From: Paraburkholderia podalyriae
GTDB taxonomy: Bacteria; Pseudomonadota; Gammaproteobacteria; Burkholderiales; Burkholderiaceae
NCBI RefSeq assembly: GCF_014397785.1
Contig: NZ_VZQQ01000001.1
Coordinates: 310,001 to 374,000, forward strand
DNA length: 64,000 bases
Reading direction: 5' to 3'
Shown: one piece after another, positions 16,966 through 26,293 of the stretch
How the letters are laid out: each line of letters starts with the position of its first letter
Position numbering within the stretch: position 1 is the stretch's first letter
Position numbers and translations under genes: made by a program
Notes under the pieces: model-generated
What the model was told of the DNA's origin: nothing
Databases searched by the model: none
Seen by the model: only the letters and a program-made list of their open reading frames with translations

Positions 16966-17281
16966 CGTGCCAGAAGGATTCCCCCGCGAGTCGATGCCCG
17001 CCGTAGTTCCGGGCGGGCAGCCGAAAATCTGCGTCGCGCTGACCGGGGGACGTTACGTTGCCGGCCAGACACGCGAGGAGCGCCACGAGCGCTGGCTCAT
17101 CTGCGAAGACCTGGCTGACCAGCTCGTCCCTGTCGCCCGAAAGGACGCGGCGAAACATCCGGAGTATCCGCCGGAGCAGACGCTCGAGCGTGCGCGCGTA
17201 GCGGTCGCGCGCAAGGGATGGGTATCGCCAGACGAGCTCGCATGGCTGATGCGACGTCTACGAACTCTGCTCGGCTGGTAA
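16952..17281 (+). CDS. Hypothetical protein, partner of the BPSL0761-type gene
   Basis: 109 residues. The N-terminus is a short disordered stretch, then a charged helical domain (REERHERWLICEDLADQLVP, TLERARVAVARKGWVSPDE). Function unknown. An ATG at 16952 is preferred to a GTG one codon earlier. It overlaps the previous gene by 14 bp. The conserved pairing of these two families suggests that they act together, but the sequence does not show how. Confidence 0.55.
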   Translation: METSDVPEGFPRESMPAVVPGGQPKICVALTGGRYVAGQTREERHERWLICEDLADQLVPVARKDAAKHPEYPPEQTLERARVAVARKGWVSPDELAWLMRRLRTLLGW

Positions 17282-17297
17282 GGGCCGGCTCGTATCT

Positions 17298-17624
17298 GTG
17301 TTGGATGTCTCGGCCGCCGTACTGTCTCACCTCGAAAGCGGAAAATCGATTGGAACAGAGCCGCTATTCCAGATACTGCAAGGTCTCGGGCTAGCCATGC
17401 TGGTTTCGCCTGTGGACAACGCGCTCATCGCCTTGGACATTCCGGACGCGGCATCGGCGACGAAAGCGCCCAGCAACGCATCCGGGAGTGGCCGGTCGAC
17501 TGCATTCGGACCGCAACACTTAGCTAATCCTGGTGCGCGAAATGGTACTCGCAACGTGCGTCAGACCGAGTTCTTCCGCGAACTTCTCAATCCACAGCAA
17601 TGCAAAAGGCACCGTCAATGTTGA
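17298..17624 (+). pseudogene. Remnant of an XRE/HipB-like antitoxin regulator
   Basis: The first 45 codons encode the end of an HTH domain (VSAAVLSHLESGKSIGTEPLFQ, then a LFQILQGLGLAMLV dimer helix) as in HipB/Y4mF-type regulators. The first half of the HTH is missing, since only 16 bp separate the frame from the previous stop. The C-terminal half has no resemblance to the family. No hipA follows. Probably a 5'-truncated fragment. The next gene starts within its 3' end. Confidence 0.5.
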
Positions 17625-18067
17625 GAGTAACCGTGGAACTGCTACCCGGTGGGCGCGAAAGTGGTCGTCGCGTGCTGGCGACCGCAAAGATTGGCCGGGT
17701 AGAGAGCGGCACGGCAGCGGACTACCGAGTCGAGTTGCAGGAAGACGCGCTAGGAGACATCGGTGCTGCAACCCTCCGCACCTATCCACGGCTCTCGTCA
17801 ACCATCTGGGATTTGGTGGCCCGAGCGATTGCCGTCGCGTTGACCGGGCGAGAGGAGTTGCCCCCACGCCCTCAACCACTGAACGTTCCCATCCACCATG
17901 CCGGCAGAACCTCGTATGTGCGCCTCCGCGAAATACCCGAGCCAGCGGCGAGCCTGTTCAGGAAGCGCATCGAGTTTTCTACGCGCCCGCTCATTGAAGA
18001 GGACCCGCAGCCAATGGATTGCGCGTACTCGTGGGATTGGCTCGATTTCCTGGCCGGGCGCAAGTAG
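17618..18067 (+). CDS. Hypothetical protein of a Burkholderia island family
   Basis: 149 residues from ATG at 17618 (MLRVTVELLPGG). The N-terminal half is beta-rich (VTVELLPGGRESGRRVLATA, YRVELQEDA), followed by a helix (TIWDLVARAIAVALTG) and a Pro/Arg segment. I recognise the pattern from uncharacterised proteins encoded next to HipB-like regulators but know no function. It overlaps the 3' end of the XRE remnant. An ATG six codons earlier is possible. Confidence 0.5.
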   Translation: MLRVTVELLPGGRESGRRVLATAKIGRVESGTAADYRVELQEDALGDIGAATLRTYPRLSSTIWDLVARAIAVALTGREELPPRPQPLNVPIHHAGRTSYVRLREIPEPAASLFRKRIEFSTRPLIEEDPQPMDCAYSWDWLDFLAGRK

Positions 18068-18230
18068 CGCTGGTCCATCACCGAGTTCTGTAACAGGCAA
18101 AGAAGGTACTCGCCACGACCGTTGAAGAACTACCAGGGATTTACCGATGACGAATTGCCCAAAAGCACTGAGGCGGAGACAGCCATGGAACCAGCATTCC
18201 GACCATCACCGGGACTGAACGAGGTACAAC

Positions 18231-18371
18231 ATGAAACGGCCCGCCCCACTCGCCGAATGGCTTTTCCGATTCGCCTCATCGCAGAAGAATATCGACCGGG
18301 TCGCGATTGGGTTCGGCGGGACCGTCTCGGTCCTTGCAGCAGCGCTTGAGCCGCGGTCATGGTCATGCTGA
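18231..18371 (+). CDS. Micro-ORF 1 of a coupled chain (46 aa)
   Basis: ATG preceded by GAGG at 7-8 nt. The 46-residue product has a basic, aromatic N-terminal helix (LAEWLFRFASSQKNID) and a hydrophobic stretch RVAIGFGGTVSVLAAAL that could lie in a membrane. It ends TGA, and one base later the next ATG begins. Such TGA-N-ATG spacing repeats into the following gene, which supports translation. Function unknown; a small membrane peptide is one reading. Confidence 0.4.
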   Translation: MKRPAPLAEWLFRFASSQKNIDRVAIGFGGTVSVLAAALEPRSWSC

Positions 18372-18372
18372 T

Positions 18373-18489
18373 ATGCCGGTGAACCGTCCCTGGCGCTACA
18401 ATCGTTCTCCGCATCCGGCGGGGCCGCAGTTGAAGGCCCCGACTCCACCTACCTGGCTGACAAGACAGCCGCCATCAGAACCAGCGTGA
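18373..18489 (+). CDS. Micro-ORF 2 of a coupled chain (38 aa)
   Basis: 38 residues, Pro/Arg-rich (MPVNRPWRYNRSPHPAG). It starts one base after the stop of micro-ORF 1 and stops one base before the start of the DUF429-like gene, so it may serve mainly to couple translation. No family is recognised. Support is positional only. Confidence 0.33.
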   Translation: MPVNRPWRYNRSPHPAGPQLKAPTPPTWLTRQPPSEPA

Positions 18490-18490
18490 G

Positions 18491-19306
18491 ATGCCAGCTG
18501 CTTTTCATCGCTACGTAGGAATTGACTATTCCGGCGCGCGAACCCCGACTGACGGTCTGAAGGGCCTGAGGGTGTATGTCGCGCAGACCGCAGGCGAGGC
18601 GCCGGTGGAGGTTCTACCGCCGCCCAGCCCACGCAAATACTGGAGCCGGCGTGGCGTAGCCATCTGGCTCGCCGACCTTCTGAAGGAGGACATCCCGACC
18701 ATCGTCGGTATCGACCACAGCTTTTCCTTTCCGCTTCGCTACTTCGAAGTCCATCATCTCGCACCGGACTGGTATGCGTTTCTTGAGGATTTCCAGGCGC
18801 ACTGGCCGACGGACAGAGACCATGTCTACGTCGATTTTGTGCGGGACGGGCTCGCCGGAAATGGCAGCGCGCGGCAGGGAAGCCCGCGCTGGCGACGCCT
18901 TGCGGAGGAGCGATGCGGGGCGAAATCCGTCTTTCACTTTGACGTGCAAGGAACGGTTGCCAAGTCGACTCACTCTGGTCTTCCATGGCTGCTCTACCTG
19001 CACCGTCAAATCGGAGACAAGGTTCATTTCTGGCCGTTCGACGGATGGGAGATTCCGCTAGGTCGCTCCGCAATCGTCGAGGCTTATCCGTCGATGTGGA
19101 GACGCGGGCATGTGATTCCAGAGAACATGACCGCCGACCAGTACGACGCGTACACAATCGCTAACTGGCTACAGCTGGCGGACTCGGGAGAGAGTCTTCG
19201 GCCGGCGCTGCGCCCGCCGCTGACCGACTCGGAGCGGGCCGTGGCTCTCGTCGAAGGGTGGATTTTAGGAGTCGGCTCCGCCGCCACGCCCGAATCACCG
19301 AAATAA
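18491..19306 (+). CDS. DUF429-like predicted RNase H-fold nuclease
   Basis: 271 residues. It begins YVGIDYSGARTP, the Asp-bearing first strand of an RNase H-like fold, then a second acidic strand PTIVGIDHSFSFPL (Asp about residue 75) and a late block SAIVEAYPSMW with a conserved Glu, followed by DQYDAYTIANWL with Asp. This fits the DUF429 family of predicted RNase H-like nucleases. The acidic residues could bind two metals. The substrate is unknown. Start ATG at 18491, one base after the previous stop. Confidence 0.6.
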   Translation: MPAAFHRYVGIDYSGARTPTDGLKGLRVYVAQTAGEAPVEVLPPPSPRKYWSRRGVAIWLADLLKEDIPTIVGIDHSFSFPLRYFEVHHLAPDWYAFLEDFQAHWPTDRDHVYVDFVRDGLAGNGSARQGSPRWRRLAEERCGAKSVFHFDVQGTVAKSTHSGLPWLLYLHRQIGDKVHFWPFDGWEIPLGRSAIVEAYPSMWRRGHVIPENMTADQYDAYTIANWLQLADSGESLRPALRPPLTDSERAVALVEGWILGVGSAATPESPK

Positions 19307-19695
19307 GCGTAGACCGCCGCAGGTGGTCGTCGATAGCCTCACCTCAAGTCGCGCCACGGGTCCATATCCTCAACGTCGACTGACACCCCGGGTTTTAGGA
19401 TTCCCGGCAATTCGCGAACGGACATCGCTTTCACCCGTACCATGCCTCGTCTCCCAGACACCTGACGCTATCAGCATAGTTCTTTCTTTGCCTGTCGCTC
19501 GCAGGAACTAGAACACGCGAGGGCTCGCCCGAGAACACGGCCAGCGACCAATGCGACGGATGCACTGTCGTCGACAGGCATCGTGTGCGGACAGCGGCGG
19601 GCGCATTCAGTGCTGCCGCCATCGCTAACCCGGTCGAAATGTGGCATGGCTCCGGTCGAGCGGCGGACTTTCAGAGTGTGCTCCGCTGACTACAG
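19307..19695. other. Gap of 389 bp; no supported gene
   Basis: Lies between the DUF429-like gene and the convergent 219-residue gene. Short frames are present on both strands without ribosome sites or recognisable products. No obvious terminator with a T-run was found. Confidence 0.5.
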
Positions 19696-20355
19696 TCAGT
19701 CGGTCTTAGCGGTCGGGATGACCGGTTCGCTGGCTGACACCGACGCACTTGCCGGTGGCGCCGCGCCGACGTCAACGGCGATAGCATTAGATGCCGTGGC
19801 TACAGCCTCGGCTTTGGCCGCGCGGTTCTTCTCGAGCACGGTTATTGCCTCAAGAAGCTCCTTGGCATGCGCGTCGTGTTCGGCCACGCGCTCGATGCGT
19901 CGCATTACTTGCGGCAGCCACTTCGGCTTGTATTCGGGCTTGATGGTGTCGGGGTCGTCGAAGTGAAAATCGGTCCCGCCACCCAGAAAGCCGAAATTGC
20001 GTTCCACCGCATCGACGAGGAACACGCTTTCCTCTGCCTTCCCCGGACACGTCTTCTTGTCTAGGATGACAGCGTGTCCGGCCGTGTGCTCGAGGTCCGG
20101 CGGAAGGACTTCGTCCTCCTGGCCGCGGCGCACGGTTTCGGGCCAGTCGCGCACGTACGGAACAATGAGGCCGGTGTAATGGCACTTCGAGTCCGCTTTA
20201 TACCACTGCGGGTGAAAGCCAACGACTTCCACCATTTCCCGCTCCTCGGGGGCCTTATGAAGCGGGTAGGTTTGGTCCGGCCACAGGATGACGCTGCCGA
20301 CGAGCGCACCTGCGATGTAGATGGCGTGCGCCGCTCCAAAAATAATGTCGAACAT
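19696..20355 (-). CDS. Hypothetical membrane-anchored protein
   Basis: 219 residues. The N-terminus MFDIIFGAAHAIYIAGALVG SVILWP is a single membrane anchor. A folded domain of about 120 residues follows, with two conserved-looking Cys (SKCHY, KKTCPG) and a C-terminal coiled segment (MRRIERVAEHDAHAKELLEA) ending in an Ala-rich tail. Not recognised. It follows the secreted DUF4189-like gene by 38 bp on the same strand, so they probably form one envelope operon. Confidence 0.55.
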   Translation of the reverse strand: MFDIIFGAAHAIYIAGALVGSVILWPDQTYPLHKAPEEREMVEVVGFHPQWYKADSKCHYTGLIVPYVRDWPETVRRGQEDEVLPPDLEHTAGHAVILDKKTCPGKAEESVFLVDAVERNFGFLGGGTDFHFDDPDTIKPEYKPKWLPQVMRRIERVAEHDAHAKELLEAITVLEKNRAAKAEAVATASNAIAVDVGAAPPASASVSASEPVIPTAKTD

Positions 20356-20393
20356 GGTTTAGCTTTCGCAATGAGCGGGTAGGCCCGCCTCAA

Positions 20394-20912
20394 TTATTGA
20401 CCGCATTGCGACGGAGGCACATTCTGCTGTGCGCACCAGCGCGCCCGGTAGATATCGCTCATAGACGGCGGCCGCTGCATCTGGGGTTGTACCGCTGCCT
20501 CGCGAGCGAAACCCGCAGTGTCTAGCCAGGAATCAATGTTCGTCTGTTGGCAGTTCTTGTAATTTGCGCTGCATACCTCGTACGCGGCGTCAGCGGCCGC
20601 TTGCGCAGATTCGTAGCCGGTTCTCCACGCACACCCTTCATCAGCGCAAACGAGCGCGCCATACCCAGGTCCCCGCCCCCGGTCCACGACGGCGCACTTT
20701 TTAGCGCTTTTAGCGTGACTGCCACTCCGCGCCGCAGCATGGCAGCCGGATAAGGCCGCCTTGTCCGCTGCTGCCTGCGTGTCGAAATTGCTCGCTCGAT
20801 ACAACGTGGAAGTGTCGCCAGGAACTACCGATATCGATGTGAATGCAAAGGCGGTCTCCGAGAGGGCAAGCAAAACGGAAACCCAAACCAACGATTTGAA
20901 CGTCTTTGACAT
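20394..20912 (-). CDS. Secreted Cys-rich DUF4189-like protein
   Basis: 172 residues with a clear signal peptide (MSKTFKSLVWVSVLLALSE, cleavage near AFA). The mature part repeats an A-A-A-x-K-A-A-L-x-x-C pattern (DTQAAADKAALSGC, SAQAAADAAYEVC), typical of DUF4189 domains, and has about eight Cys that could form disulfides in the periplasm. Role unknown. It is divergent from the XRE regulator across a region holding two operators, so it may be under that regulator's control. Confidence 0.6.
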   Translation of the reverse strand: MSKTFKSLVWVSVLLALSETAFAFTSISVVPGDTSTLYRASNFDTQAAADKAALSGCHAAARSGSHAKSAKKCAVVDRGRGPGYGALVCADEGCAWRTGYESAQAAADAAYEVCSANYKNCQQTNIDSWLDTAGFAREAAVQPQMQRPPSMSDIYRARWCAQQNVPPSQCGQ

Positions 20913-21027
20913 TTTATGTAGGCCTCAAACTAACCCCGTCGACCCGACCTCCGGAAGCGCATTGCACGTCGGGCGCGCAGACAGAGCCCACACATGTGCG
21001 TTCTTCGCGGAGGAACGAATCCGCGCC

Positions 21028-21045
21028 ATCTTACGAATTTCGTAG
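21028..21045. promoter_or_regulatory. XRE operator 1
   Basis: ATCTTACGAATTTCGTAG, with near-symmetric TACGAA/TTCGTA arms. It lies about 35 bp before the XRE start. A second, almost identical site begins exactly 33 bp later, about three helical turns. Confidence 0.6.
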
Positions 21046-21060
21046 AGAAAATACAACGGA

Positions 21061-21078
21061 ATCTTACGATATTCGTAG
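21061..21078. promoter_or_regulatory. XRE operator 2, overlapping the ribosome site
   Basis: ATCTTACGATATTCGTAG, with TACGA/TCGTA arms. It ends one base before the XRE ATG, so binding there would block translation start or the promoter. Twin sites suggest cooperative autorepression. Confidence 0.6.
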
Positions 21079-21079
21079 G

Positions 21080-21415
21080 ATGGTCAAAAAGGAACCAGCT
21101 ACCGTCTTTGGGCGCCGTCTGCGAGCAGCACGGCTGCGCGCGGACATTCCCCAAGACAAGCTCGGCGTCAAGATTGGGCTGGATGAAGGAACAGCAAGCG
21201 TTCGGATGAGCCGCTACGAGACGGGGGTTCACGAGCCCCCCTTTGGTATCGCCGTAAGGCTGGCGCAGGCACTACGGGTACCCGCTGCATACTTCTATTG
21301 CGACGATGACGAGCTTGCCGACGTCGTACTCGCCTGGGGATGGCTGTCGAAGTCAGAGCGCAAACCCATTAAAGCTCTGATTGAAGCGAAGCTCGCTGCC
21401 AAGAACACCGGTTAG
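21080..21415 (+). CDS. XRE-family transcriptional regulator
   Basis: 111 residues from the ATG at 21080 (MVKKEPATVFGRRLRAAR). Upstream in-frame codons are rejected because the two palindromic operators occupy that stretch. HTH: FGRRLRAARLRADIPQDKLG then SRYETGVHEPPFGIAVRLAQ, a Cro/C1-type fold. The tail SERKPIKALIEAKLA is a short dimer helix. It is divergent from the secreted Cys-rich gene. Confidence 0.8.
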   Translation: MVKKEPATVFGRRLRAARLRADIPQDKLGVKIGLDEGTASVRMSRYETGVHEPPFGIAVRLAQALRVPAAYFYCDDDELADVVLAWGWLSKSERKPIKALIEAKLAAKNTG

Positions 21416-21584
21416 TGCTGGCATCGGGAAACGAGCCTGCCCTTTTCTGACCGATGGCTCCAGCCGCCGAGCGAAGTTCTCATTCGCGTTTGGTCACCAG
21501 TCCGACGGCCGCCCGCTTGTTCGATATCGGCAGGGGCTCACCGGCCGGCCTCGAATGTCCCTCACCATTCCGTAGCGAACCGGG

Positions 21585-22100
21585 TTAGTCTGCTGCGGAC
21601 TTCATCAAATACTCGGCCTCTTGCTGCACGACCCGCCATCCTTCGCGCAGAAGCCGCACGACTTCCTCGACCACCTCATAGCTCAGTCCGCAGCTATCGA
21701 TGTCCGTGACGCTCATTAGCGCGAGGTCGGAGGCCGAGGCCTCTCCATTGGAAATTCTGAAGAACAGGGTATCAGCCATAGCGCCGGCATCATCCGTCTC
21801 GCCGCTCAGGATGTCCTCGGCCAACAGGCCAGCCATGCCGACGAGTATCTTCCAGTTCGCGGGTAGCTCGGGAGCGGTAAACCCATGGTTTAATGCCGTC
21901 TTGCACATCACCTCAGGGCAGGTGCGGGGACGGAACTGGCCGAACCACGCCGTCTCCTCTGGATTCCCACTCTCGTTTTTCCACACGACCGCGTCGCCAG
22001 CTCCGCCGAAGCGCTCATAAAGCATTTTGTGACCCGCTTCGTGGTAGGCGGCGTTGCGGAGCTCTCTGGCAGCTATCTGTTCGTCCGTAAGGTCAATCAT
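21585..22100 (-). CDS. M41-like HEAGH zinc metalloprotease-domain protein
   Basis: 171 residues. The segment NAAYHEAGHKMLYERFGG contains the HExxH zinc motif in the form found in the peptidase half of FtsH (HEAGH). LPANWKILVGMAGLLAEDIL resembles the M41 GG.AAE segment, and D93-region acidic residues (GETDDAGAMAD) could give the third ligand. No AAA domain or membrane segment is present, so it is a standalone peptidase-like protein. Partner and substrate are unknown. Start ATG at 22100. Confidence 0.6.
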   Translation of the reverse strand: MIDLTDEQIAARELRNAAYHEAGHKMLYERFGGAGDAVVWKNESGNPEETAWFGQFRPRTCPEVMCKTALNHGFTAPELPANWKILVGMAGLLAEDILSGETDDAGAMADTLFFRISNGEASASDLALMSVTDIDSCGLSYEVVEEVVRLLREGWRVVQQEAEYLMKSAAD

Positions 22101-22457
22101 GTTCGTTGAAAGTGGTCGGTGTCGTTAGACCAACGTATAGCCCAGTGAAAGGGCTGCGGTGCCGAAGGTGTCGTCTGTGTTGTTCTCATGGTGAGCATGG
22201 TCGGATGACCGAAGATGCGGTATCCCTTGTAGCTTCCTGATTCCATCAGCGCACGACCTCAACATGCGAGTCGTGAGCATCAACGCGCAGCACATTCCCC
22301 TCGGGCGTTATCAGACGCGGAATTTCCGACATGTCAGGAGTAACGCGTCGCGTACCTGCACCGGCAGTTCCCTGCTTCACGGCCGGCTTCGCGGCGACAG
22401 TCGGCGTGCGATGCACCCGTGTTTTTACCAAATGGGGCACATGCCGCTTATGCGTAA
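22101..22457. other. Gap before the truncated polymerase; possible remnant frame
   Basis: A minus-strand frame (22246-22488) ends DMSEIPRLITPEGNVLRVDA and could be the tail of a lost gene, but it starts at a TTG without a ribosome site and overlaps the polymerase fragment. I do not count it as a gene. The junction between this sequence and the polymerase coding frame near 22457 marks where the polymerase lost its 5' end. Confidence 0.4.
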
Positions 22458-25196
22458 GCGACTTGGTCGCGCCTGCTCCCTGAAGCAATCCACCCCGAGC
22501 TTCGGGCGGGTTCCAGATTTCTCGAGTGGCTCGATGACACGTTTAGGGGTCGGGCGTGGGTCGGTCTGGTGCTGCATCAACGCGCTATGGACGACATCCA
22601 CCGTGGTTCGGTCGAGTTTATTGCCCGCCAACAGGACGTCCCTATCGTGGCGCTTGGCAACGTGGTCATGCATGTGCGCTCGCGCAAGCCACTTCAGGAC
22701 ACGATGACCGCCATCCGCGTCGGCAAGCCGGTGCACGAGTGCGGATACGCCCTCGCACCGAATGCCGAGCAACACCTTCGCTCGCGTTTGCGACTCGCGA
22801 ACCTCTATCCGGACTACGCGCTTGCCGAGACGGTGAACATTGCCACTCGCTGCAGGTTCTCGCTGGACGAGCTGAGGTACGAATATCCCGACGAACTTGT
22901 ACCGAACGGCTTCACGCCGGCGGCCTATCTGCGGCAGGAAACCTACATCGGCGCGCATCGCCGCTTTCCGAGCGGCATTCCGCACGACGTGCAGGCGCAG
23001 ATTGAACATGAACTCGAACTCATCGTCGACCTGCAGTACGAGCCGTATTTCCTGACCGTCTACGACATCGTCCGGTTTGCGCGGAGTCAGGACATTCTGT
23101 GTCAGGGCCGGGGGTCTGCTGCAAATTCGGCCGTCTGTTATTGCCTGGGCATCACAGAAGTGGACCCGGCGCGCGGCAACATGCTGTTCGAACGGTTTAT
23201 CAGCAAGGAGCGGGGCGAGCCGCCCGACATCGATGTGGACTTCGAGCATCAACGCCGCGAGGAAGTCATCCAGTACCTCTATCGCAAATACGGTCGGGAG
23301 CGCGCGGCGATTGCGGCAGCGGTATCGACATACCGGGCGCGCGGCGCGCTGCGCGAAACGGGTAAGGCCTTGGGCGTGGACCCGCAAATTGGTGATGCGG
23401 TGGCGAAAAGCCATCAGTGGTTCGACGGCCGGCACGATTTGCTCAAACGGTTTGCTGAATCGGGCCTTAATCCCGAGACACCGCTGATTCAGGCGTGGGC
23501 GTCGCTCGCTTCGCAACTGCTCGGATTCCCGCGCCACCTGTCTCAGCACTCCGGTGGATTTGTCATCAGCCGCGGCAAGCTCACCCGCCTGGTTCCGGTT
23601 GAGAATGCCGCGATGGCCGACCGCAGCGTGATTCAATGGGATAAGGATGACCTCGAGTCGTTGGGCTTGCTCAAGATAGACGTGCTCGCGCTCGGGATGC
23701 TGTCCGCTATCCGGCGCACGCTCGACCTCGTGTCCGAGCAACGCGGCGAGCGCTTCGAAATGCAAGACATTCCTGCTGAGGACCCTCAGACGTACGAGAT
23801 GATTTCGCGTGCGGATACCGTCGGTGTTTTTCAAATCGAATCGCGCGCGCAGATGTCGATGCTGCCGCGACTGAAGCCGCGCACCTTCTACGACCTTGTC
23901 ATCGAAGTGGCCATCGTTCGACCCGGACCCATCCAGGGCGGCGCCGTCCATCCGTATCTGCAGCGTCGACAAGGTTTCGAGCCCGTGACTTACCCGAGCG
24001 ACGCGCTGAAGACAGCGCTTGGACGCACGCTCGGCATCCCCATTTTTCAAGAACAAGTGATGCAAGTCGCGATTCTGGCGGCCGGCTTCACCGCCGGCGA
24101 AGCCGACCAGCTACGCCGCGCAATGGCTGCGTGGAAGCGCAAAGGCGGCCTCGATAAATACTACGACCGCATCGTCAATGGCATGCTCGAGCGCGGCTAC
24201 GACAAGACATTCGCGGATGGCATCTTTCAGCAGATTCTCGGCTTCGGCGAGTACGGTTTTCCTGAGAGCCACGCGGCCAGCTTCGCGCTGCTGGTGTACG
24301 CCAGCAGCTGGTTGAAACGCCACGAACCGGAGGCATTTCTTGCTGCGATGCTGAACAGCCAGCCCATGGGTTTTTACTCACCGTCGCAACTGGTGCAGGA
24401 TGCGAAGCGCCACCGGGTGGCCGTGCTGCCGGTTGATGTGACCATCAGCGGCTGGGATGCTTCCCTTGAACCGGTGACGGGCGCCAACCGTCCCGCCGTT
24501 CGGCTTGGCCTGTCGCTGCTGCGCGGCATGCGGGATGGGTCTGCCGAGCGCATCGAGACCGCTCGCGCAGTCAGACAGTTCGAGAGCGTGCGCGACATGG
24601 CGCGCCGCGCTCAGCTCGACCGTCATGACCTGCAGGTGCTGGCTGCCGCCAACGCGCTGGCGTCGCTTGCCGGCAATCGACGGGAAGCGTTGTGGCAGTC
24701 GGTCGTCGCGGTACCGGACAAGGACATGCTCGCCGCCGCCGGACTGGAGGATGAAACACCTGTGCTGGGTGCCCCCTCGGAAGCGGAGAACATCGTCGGC
24801 GACTACCGGTCGATGGGGCTGACGCTCGGTCGGCATCCGCTTGCGTTGTTGCGGCCACAATTGCGTGCAAGGAGGCTGATGCCGGCGGCAACCTTGGAGA
24901 CCTATCGCAATGACCAGCTCGCGCGCGGTTGTGGCATCGTGACGGTACGGCAACGACCTGACACCGCGAAAGGCGTCATTTTCATGACGATTGAAGACGA
25001 GACCGGCAATGTGAACGTCATCATTTGGCCGAAAGTGCTGGAGCAGCAGCGCAGAGAAGTGCTTGGCGCGTCGCTTCTCGGCGTGCTCGGCGTGTGGCAG
25101 CGCGAAGGCGAGGTGCGACACCTTGTTGCGCACAAGCTGATGGACCTGTCGCATCTGTTGGGTGAACTGCCGTCGATGAGCCGGAATTTTCATTGA
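22458..25196 (+). pseudogene. DnaE2-type error-prone polymerase, N-terminal PHP domain truncated
   Basis: The coding frame runs from a stop at 22455-22457. From 22458 it already reads as DnaE2 (SRFLEWLDDTFRGRAW, then PIVALGNVVMHVRSRKPLQD). About 150 residues of the PHP domain are missing. The polymerase core is intact: the ILCQGRGSAANS block, catalytic PDIDVDFEH, LLKIDVLALGMLSAI, the GFTAGEADQLRRAMAAWKRK fingers and a C-terminal OB fold. DnaE2 (ImuC) does SOS translesion synthesis with ImuA and ImuB, neither seen here. The only ATG near the 5' end is 22587, with no good ribosome site. Likely a dead fragment, but a shortened product cannot be excluded. Confidence 0.7.
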
Positions 25197-25220
25197 AGCG
25201 ACGGAAAACGGAGGTTCCCA

Positions 25221-26180
25221 ATGTGCTATTCAGCCCAGATTCAAGCGGACTACCGGAAGTACGTACGAGCCTTCGGCGCTCACATGAGCATTCGCGAATT
25301 CGCGCAGCTGTTCTTTGAGCGCGCACAAGGCAGCAACGCGAAGATACCGAAAGCGATGGAAGATGCGTTTTCGGACCCGCAGTCGGACGCCGAACGCGCG
25401 GTCAAAGCGCTCATCGATACGTTTCGGGTCGAACAGACGACGAAGCTGGAACAGGAGCTTTTTAACCAGCGTGCTCGTCTCGCGGATGCGGAGCGTTCGC
25501 TTCAGAGCAAGGTAACGAAGGCGGCGACTGAAAACCAGCGCATCGCGACGGGCAAGATTGAGTGGACTCTAGGCAAGCTGGAGGACCTCCGGCGAACCTC
25601 GCCCGAGGCCCGCGACTCGCGCATCTTTCCGGGACACTATGCGCCGGTAATGGTGATGGAGAACGGCCACCGGGTCATCAAGCCAATGCACTACCAATGT
25701 CGCCTCGCCGGCAAACCAGCGTCGCACGACGTGAAGTACCCGGGCACATATAATGCGCGTCGCGATAGTCTCGAAGGATTTTGGAAATCCCTTTTCGGCT
25801 ATTCGCATGGCCTAATTGCCATCAGCGCGTTCTATGAGAACGTAAGTAGGTCAAAGATGGAAGGGCGCCAGTTGGCCGAAGGGGAAAAGGACGAGAACCT
25901 GGTGCTCGAGTTCAAGCCAAGTCCAGCTCATGACATGCTGGTCGCTTGTCTCTGGTCACATTGGTCGGGGGCGGGGGAGCCAGATTTGCTGTCGTTTGCT
26001 GCTATTACGGACGAGCCGCCGCCCGAGGTTGCGGCCGCGGGACACGACCGCTGCATCATTCCGATAAAACCTGAAAACATTGACGCGTGGTTGAACCCCG
26101 ATGCGTCAAACCTTGCGTCGCAGTACGCGATTCTTGATGACCGAGACCGGCCATACTACGAACATCAACTGGCTGCGTGA
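25221..26180 (+). CDS. SRAP/HMCES family abasic-site DNA-protein crosslink protein
   Basis: 319 residues starting MCYSAQ, with the invariant Cys2 that forms a thiazolidine with abasic sites in single-stranded DNA (known for YedK/HMCES). Other family marks: YPGTYNARRDS (the NAR block), LIAISAFYEN (Glu of the active site) and AAAGHDRCIIP with the conserved His. A long inserted coiled segment (FNQRARLADAERSLQSKVTK) makes it longer than YedK (222 residues). Ribosome site GGAGG 8 nt before ATG. It follows the DnaE2 fragment by 24 bp, so it was probably co-transcribed with it. Confidence 0.85.
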   Translation: MCYSAQIQADYRKYVRAFGAHMSIREFAQLFFERAQGSNAKIPKAMEDAFSDPQSDAERAVKALIDTFRVEQTTKLEQELFNQRARLADAERSLQSKVTKAATENQRIATGKIEWTLGKLEDLRRTSPEARDSRIFPGHYAPVMVMENGHRVIKPMHYQCRLAGKPASHDVKYPGTYNARRDSLEGFWKSLFGYSHGLIAISAFYENVSRSKMEGRQLAEGEKDENLVLEFKPSPAHDMLVACLWSHWSGAGEPDLLSFAAITDEPPPEVAAAGHDRCIIPIKPENIDAWLNPDASNLASQYAILDDRDRPYYEHQLAA

Positions 26181-26293
26181 CGCTGGGGCCCACTGGCCCA
26201 TTGCTTGGATGACAGATGGGGGCTTAGGAACGACGCTAGTGTCTTTGTGGACGGCGTGGCATAGTGCGACCATTGAATACAAAGGGGATTCGA

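Noticed and set aside
22425..24065. Long minus-strand frame opposite the DnaE2 fragment
   Set aside because: Shadow frame with no family resemblance; the plus strand carries clear polymerase motifs.
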